The position numbers were made by a program, and so were the translations under genes. The notes under the pieces are model-generated. The model saw only the letters and a list, made by a program, of their open reading frames with translations, was not told where the DNA came from and ran no database searches. 64,000 nucleotides of DNA, from positions 1 through 64,000 of the forward strand of contig NZ_BONQ01000129.1 in the NCBI RefSeq assembly GCF_016862795.1, in the 5' to 3' direction. Below are positions 62,459 to 64,000 of the stretch, piece after piece. How positions within the stretch are numbered: position 1 is the first letter of the stretch; each line of letters begins with the position of its first letter. Origin of the DNA: Dactylosporangium siamense. GTDB taxonomy: Bacteria; Actinomycetota; Actinomycetes; Mycobacteriales; Micromonosporaceae.

Positions 62459-63295
62459 ATGAACCTTTCCGCCGTGCTGTCCCGTGGGGCGGTGGTGTTC
62501 GCGCTGCTCGGGGTCGTCGTGCCCTTCGGCGGGCCGGCCGCCGCAGCGCTGCCGGTCGTCGACATGGAGCAGGTCATGCTCGCCGCGCAGGTCGACCCGC
62601 CGAAGAGTGGCACCGGGCAGACCCCTGGCGCGGCGGCGAGCGTGCTGGAGGTCGAGCGGGCGCTGTCGGCGAAGGGATTCCTGGCCTCGGGCTCGGTCGA
62701 CGGGCACTACGGCACGTCGACCGTCGCGGCGTACGCGGCCTGGCAGCGCTCACTCGGTTACTCGGGCCTGGACGCCAACGGGTATCCGGGTCCGTCGTCG
62801 CTGACCACGCTCGGCAGCGGCCGGTACACGGTCACCAGGCCGATCAGCACCGGGTCGCGGACCAGCTCGTACGGTGGCGAACGGGTGAACGCCAGGACCC
62901 GCGACATGCTCGCCGCGGCCGATGCCAAGCTGTCCTGGAGCATCACGCTGAGCCAGGGGTCCTACACGTCGTCGAACCCGAGCTCGGCCGGTACCCATGA
63001 CGCGGGCGGAGCGGTGGACATCTCGGTCGCCAGTCTGAGCACCACACAGCGGTGGCAGACCGTCCAGGCGCTGCGGACCGTCGGGTTCGCCGCCTGGCTG
63101 CGCAATCCGTCGCAGGGGGATTGGCCGTACCACATCCATGCCGTCGCGATCTCCGACACCGATCTGGCCACGGGGGCGGCCAACCAGGTGCACGACTACT
63201 ACTTCGGCAAGAACGGGCTGGCCAACCACGCCGCGGACGACACGCCGTCGGCCTATCGGGTGGCGTTCACGTGGTGGGAGAAGTACCAGCGGTAG
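62459..63295 (+). CDS. Secreted peptidoglycan-binding, M15-like peptidase
   Basis: 278 residues from ATG 62459, with GGGAG 5 bp ahead. A signal peptide (AVVFALLGVVVPFGGPAAAA) leads to a PG_binding_1 domain (VERALSAKGFLASGSVDGHY, STVAAYAAWQRSLGYSG). The C-terminal domain has GTHDAGGAVDISVA and DWPYHIHAV, the HxxxxxxD and HxH zinc pattern of M15 peptidases, which act as D,D-carboxypeptidases or endolysins. It probably trims cell-wall peptides. Confidence 0.82.
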   Translation: MNLSAVLSRGAVVFALLGVVVPFGGPAAAALPVVDMEQVMLAAQVDPPKSGTGQTPGAAASVLEVERALSAKGFLASGSVDGHYGTSTVAAYAAWQRSLGYSGLDANGYPGPSSLTTLGSGRYTVTRPISTGSRTSSYGGERVNARTRDMLAAADAKLSWSITLSQGSYTSSNPSSAGTHDAGGAVDISVASLSTTQRWQTVQALRTVGFAAWLRNPSQGDWPYHIHAVAISDTDLATGAANQVHDYYFGKNGLANHAADDTPSAYRVAFTWWEKYQR

Positions 63296-63306
63296 CCGAT
63301 ATTACG

Positions 63307-63342
63307 ACAACGGCCGACCCCATCGCCGGGGCCGGCCGTTGT
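63307..63342. terminator. Rho-independent terminator
   Basis: The stem ACAACGGCCG...CGGCCGTTGT, extended by CCC/GGG, ends with TTCGTC. It lies 11 bp after the stop of the peptidase gene and is one of the few clear terminators in the window. The remaining bases to 63586 hold no gene. Confidence 0.85.
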
Positions 63343-63586
63343 TTCGTCTTCAGCCGCGCCGCAGGCGGCGCACGGTGCCGTTGAAGCGCGATGCTCGACC
63401 CAGCTGCCCTCGGTCGAGTCGGCGACGCAGGCCGGCAGCTCCACCAGCTCCGGCTCCGAGTAGACGGCGGACCTGGACGCCGTGACCGCCGGCCTCACTC
63501 CGCCCTTCAGGTCCGAGCCGGTCGAGGGCAACGACACCGTGAGGCCGACCTCCGGCGGTGCACAGCGAGCAGGATGCGCGAACGTC

Positions 63587-64000
63587 TTATGGGGTTTGGT
63601 GGTGGGCGCCGGGGAAGACGAGGCCGAGTTCGTAGGCGAGGACCGCCGCCTGGGTGCGGTCGCGGGCGCCGAGTTTGTCCAGGATGTTGCCCACGTGCGT
63701 TTTGACGGTCTCGTTGGTGATGTGCAGCGTGGCCGCGATCTCCGAATTGTTCTGCCCGAGCGTGATGTGGCGCAGGACGTCCAGCTCGCGGGGGGTCAGC
63801 CCGGCCACCGTGCTGGATCGGACCGTGCCGGCGAGCGGTGCGGCGATACGGCGCAGCGCGTCGGGAAAGAGCACCGCATCGCGTGTGTGCACGAGCCGGA
63901 TGGCGTCGACCAGCTGCTCGGCGGGTGCGCGTTTGAGCACGTAGCCGGCGGCGCCGGCGCGCAGCGCGCCCCAGACGAGTTGGTCGTGCTCGAAGGTGGT
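63587..64000 (-). CDS. NarL/FixJ-type response regulator, C-terminal part (cut by the window edge)
   Basis: At least 137 residues, open at 64000. The visible end of the receiver domain (GALRAGAAGYVLKRAPAEQL, with the conserved Lys) joins a LuxR-type HTH: LTPRELDVLRHITLGQNNSE, IAATLHITNETVKTHVGNIL and DKLGARDRTQAAVLAYEL. The phosphorylated Asp and any partner kinase lie outside the window. It controls transcription in response to a sensor kinase. Confidence 0.9.
   Translation of the reverse strand, partial: TTFEHDQLVWGALRAGAAGYVLKRAPAEQLVDAIRLVHTRDAVLFPDALRRIAAPLAGTVRSSTVAGLTPRELDVLRHITLGQNNSEIAATLHITNETVKTHVGNILDKLGARDRTQAAVLAYELGLVFPGAHHQTP

Noticed and set aside
1-64000. Search for cas genes, toxin-antitoxin pairs, restriction systems or other known defence modules
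   Set aside because: None was recognised in the window; the CRISPR arrays stand without cas genes here.

Overview
The window is high-GC DNA with frequent GTG starts, Shine-Dalgarno or leaderless starts, and many small DUF-type, HEAT-repeat and secreted proteins. Together with a type I-E-like CRISPR repeat, Tat and lipoprotein signals and a MocR/TetR/Rrf2/MarR regulator set, this points to a filamentous or soil actinomycete. The genus cannot be fixed from the sequence. No tRNA, rRNA, phage or intact transposon was seen.

Layout. (a) 1-963: two CRISPR arrays of closely related repeats joined head to head through one hybrid, almost palindromic repeat; no cas gene is in the window. (b) 1075-31.5 kb: a mosaic of short accessory and housekeeping-accessory genes: YdjC-type deacetylase, NmrA-type reductase, two NIPSNAP proteins with an Rrf2 regulator, two methyltransferases, three HEAT-type or helical-repeat proteins, an IPNS-like oxygenase, a truncated haemoglobin, a secreted RCC1-repeat protein, a calcium-loop repeat protein, an XRE regulator divergent from a secreted DUF2690 protein, a LysE exporter, a large membrane protein, a CoaD-like nucleotidyltransferase and a MocR regulator divergent from an AhpD-like protein. 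Several decayed genes lie here (alpha/beta hydrolase, WD40 fragment, IS110-like transposase tail, acyl-CoA ligase tail). (c) 31.9-36.3 kb: an MFS drug exporter with divergent TetR and a palindromic operator, then a cytochrome-b-like/molybdopterin oxidoreductase fusion with a divergent MarR. (d) 36.3-51.6 kb: an exopolysaccharide locus with a divergent priming glycosyltransferase, Wzz-like protein, Wzy-like polymerase, Wzx-like flippase, seven glycosyltransferases and a membrane-anchored putative polysaccharide-active enzyme, mostly joined by 4-bp stop/start overlaps. (e) 52.3-60.2 kb: an L-fucose utilisation locus: secreted GH29 fucosidase with a ricin-type lectin domain, a complete RbsBAC-type ABC importer and L-fuconate dehydratase. 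Its control regions carry two copies of a 15-bp palindrome flanking a good promoter, a related third site, and a perfect LacI-type operator before the fucosidase. (f) 60.2-64 kb: a polytopic membrane protein, a NUDIX hydrolase, a frameshifted small gene, a secreted peptidoglycan-binding/M15-like peptidase and the C-terminal part of a NarL-type response regulator cut by the window edge.

How parts work together. The fucose genes form a scavenging route: the exported fucosidase releases fucose, the ABC system imports it, and fuconate dehydratase acts in the oxidative (non-phosphorylating) pathway; the other enzymes of that route are not here. The EPS genes encode a complete Wzx/Wzy-type assembly line. 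The most unusual structures are the head-to-head CRISPR fusion and the layered operator architecture of the fucose locus. All family names rest on motif recognition by eye, not on database searches.
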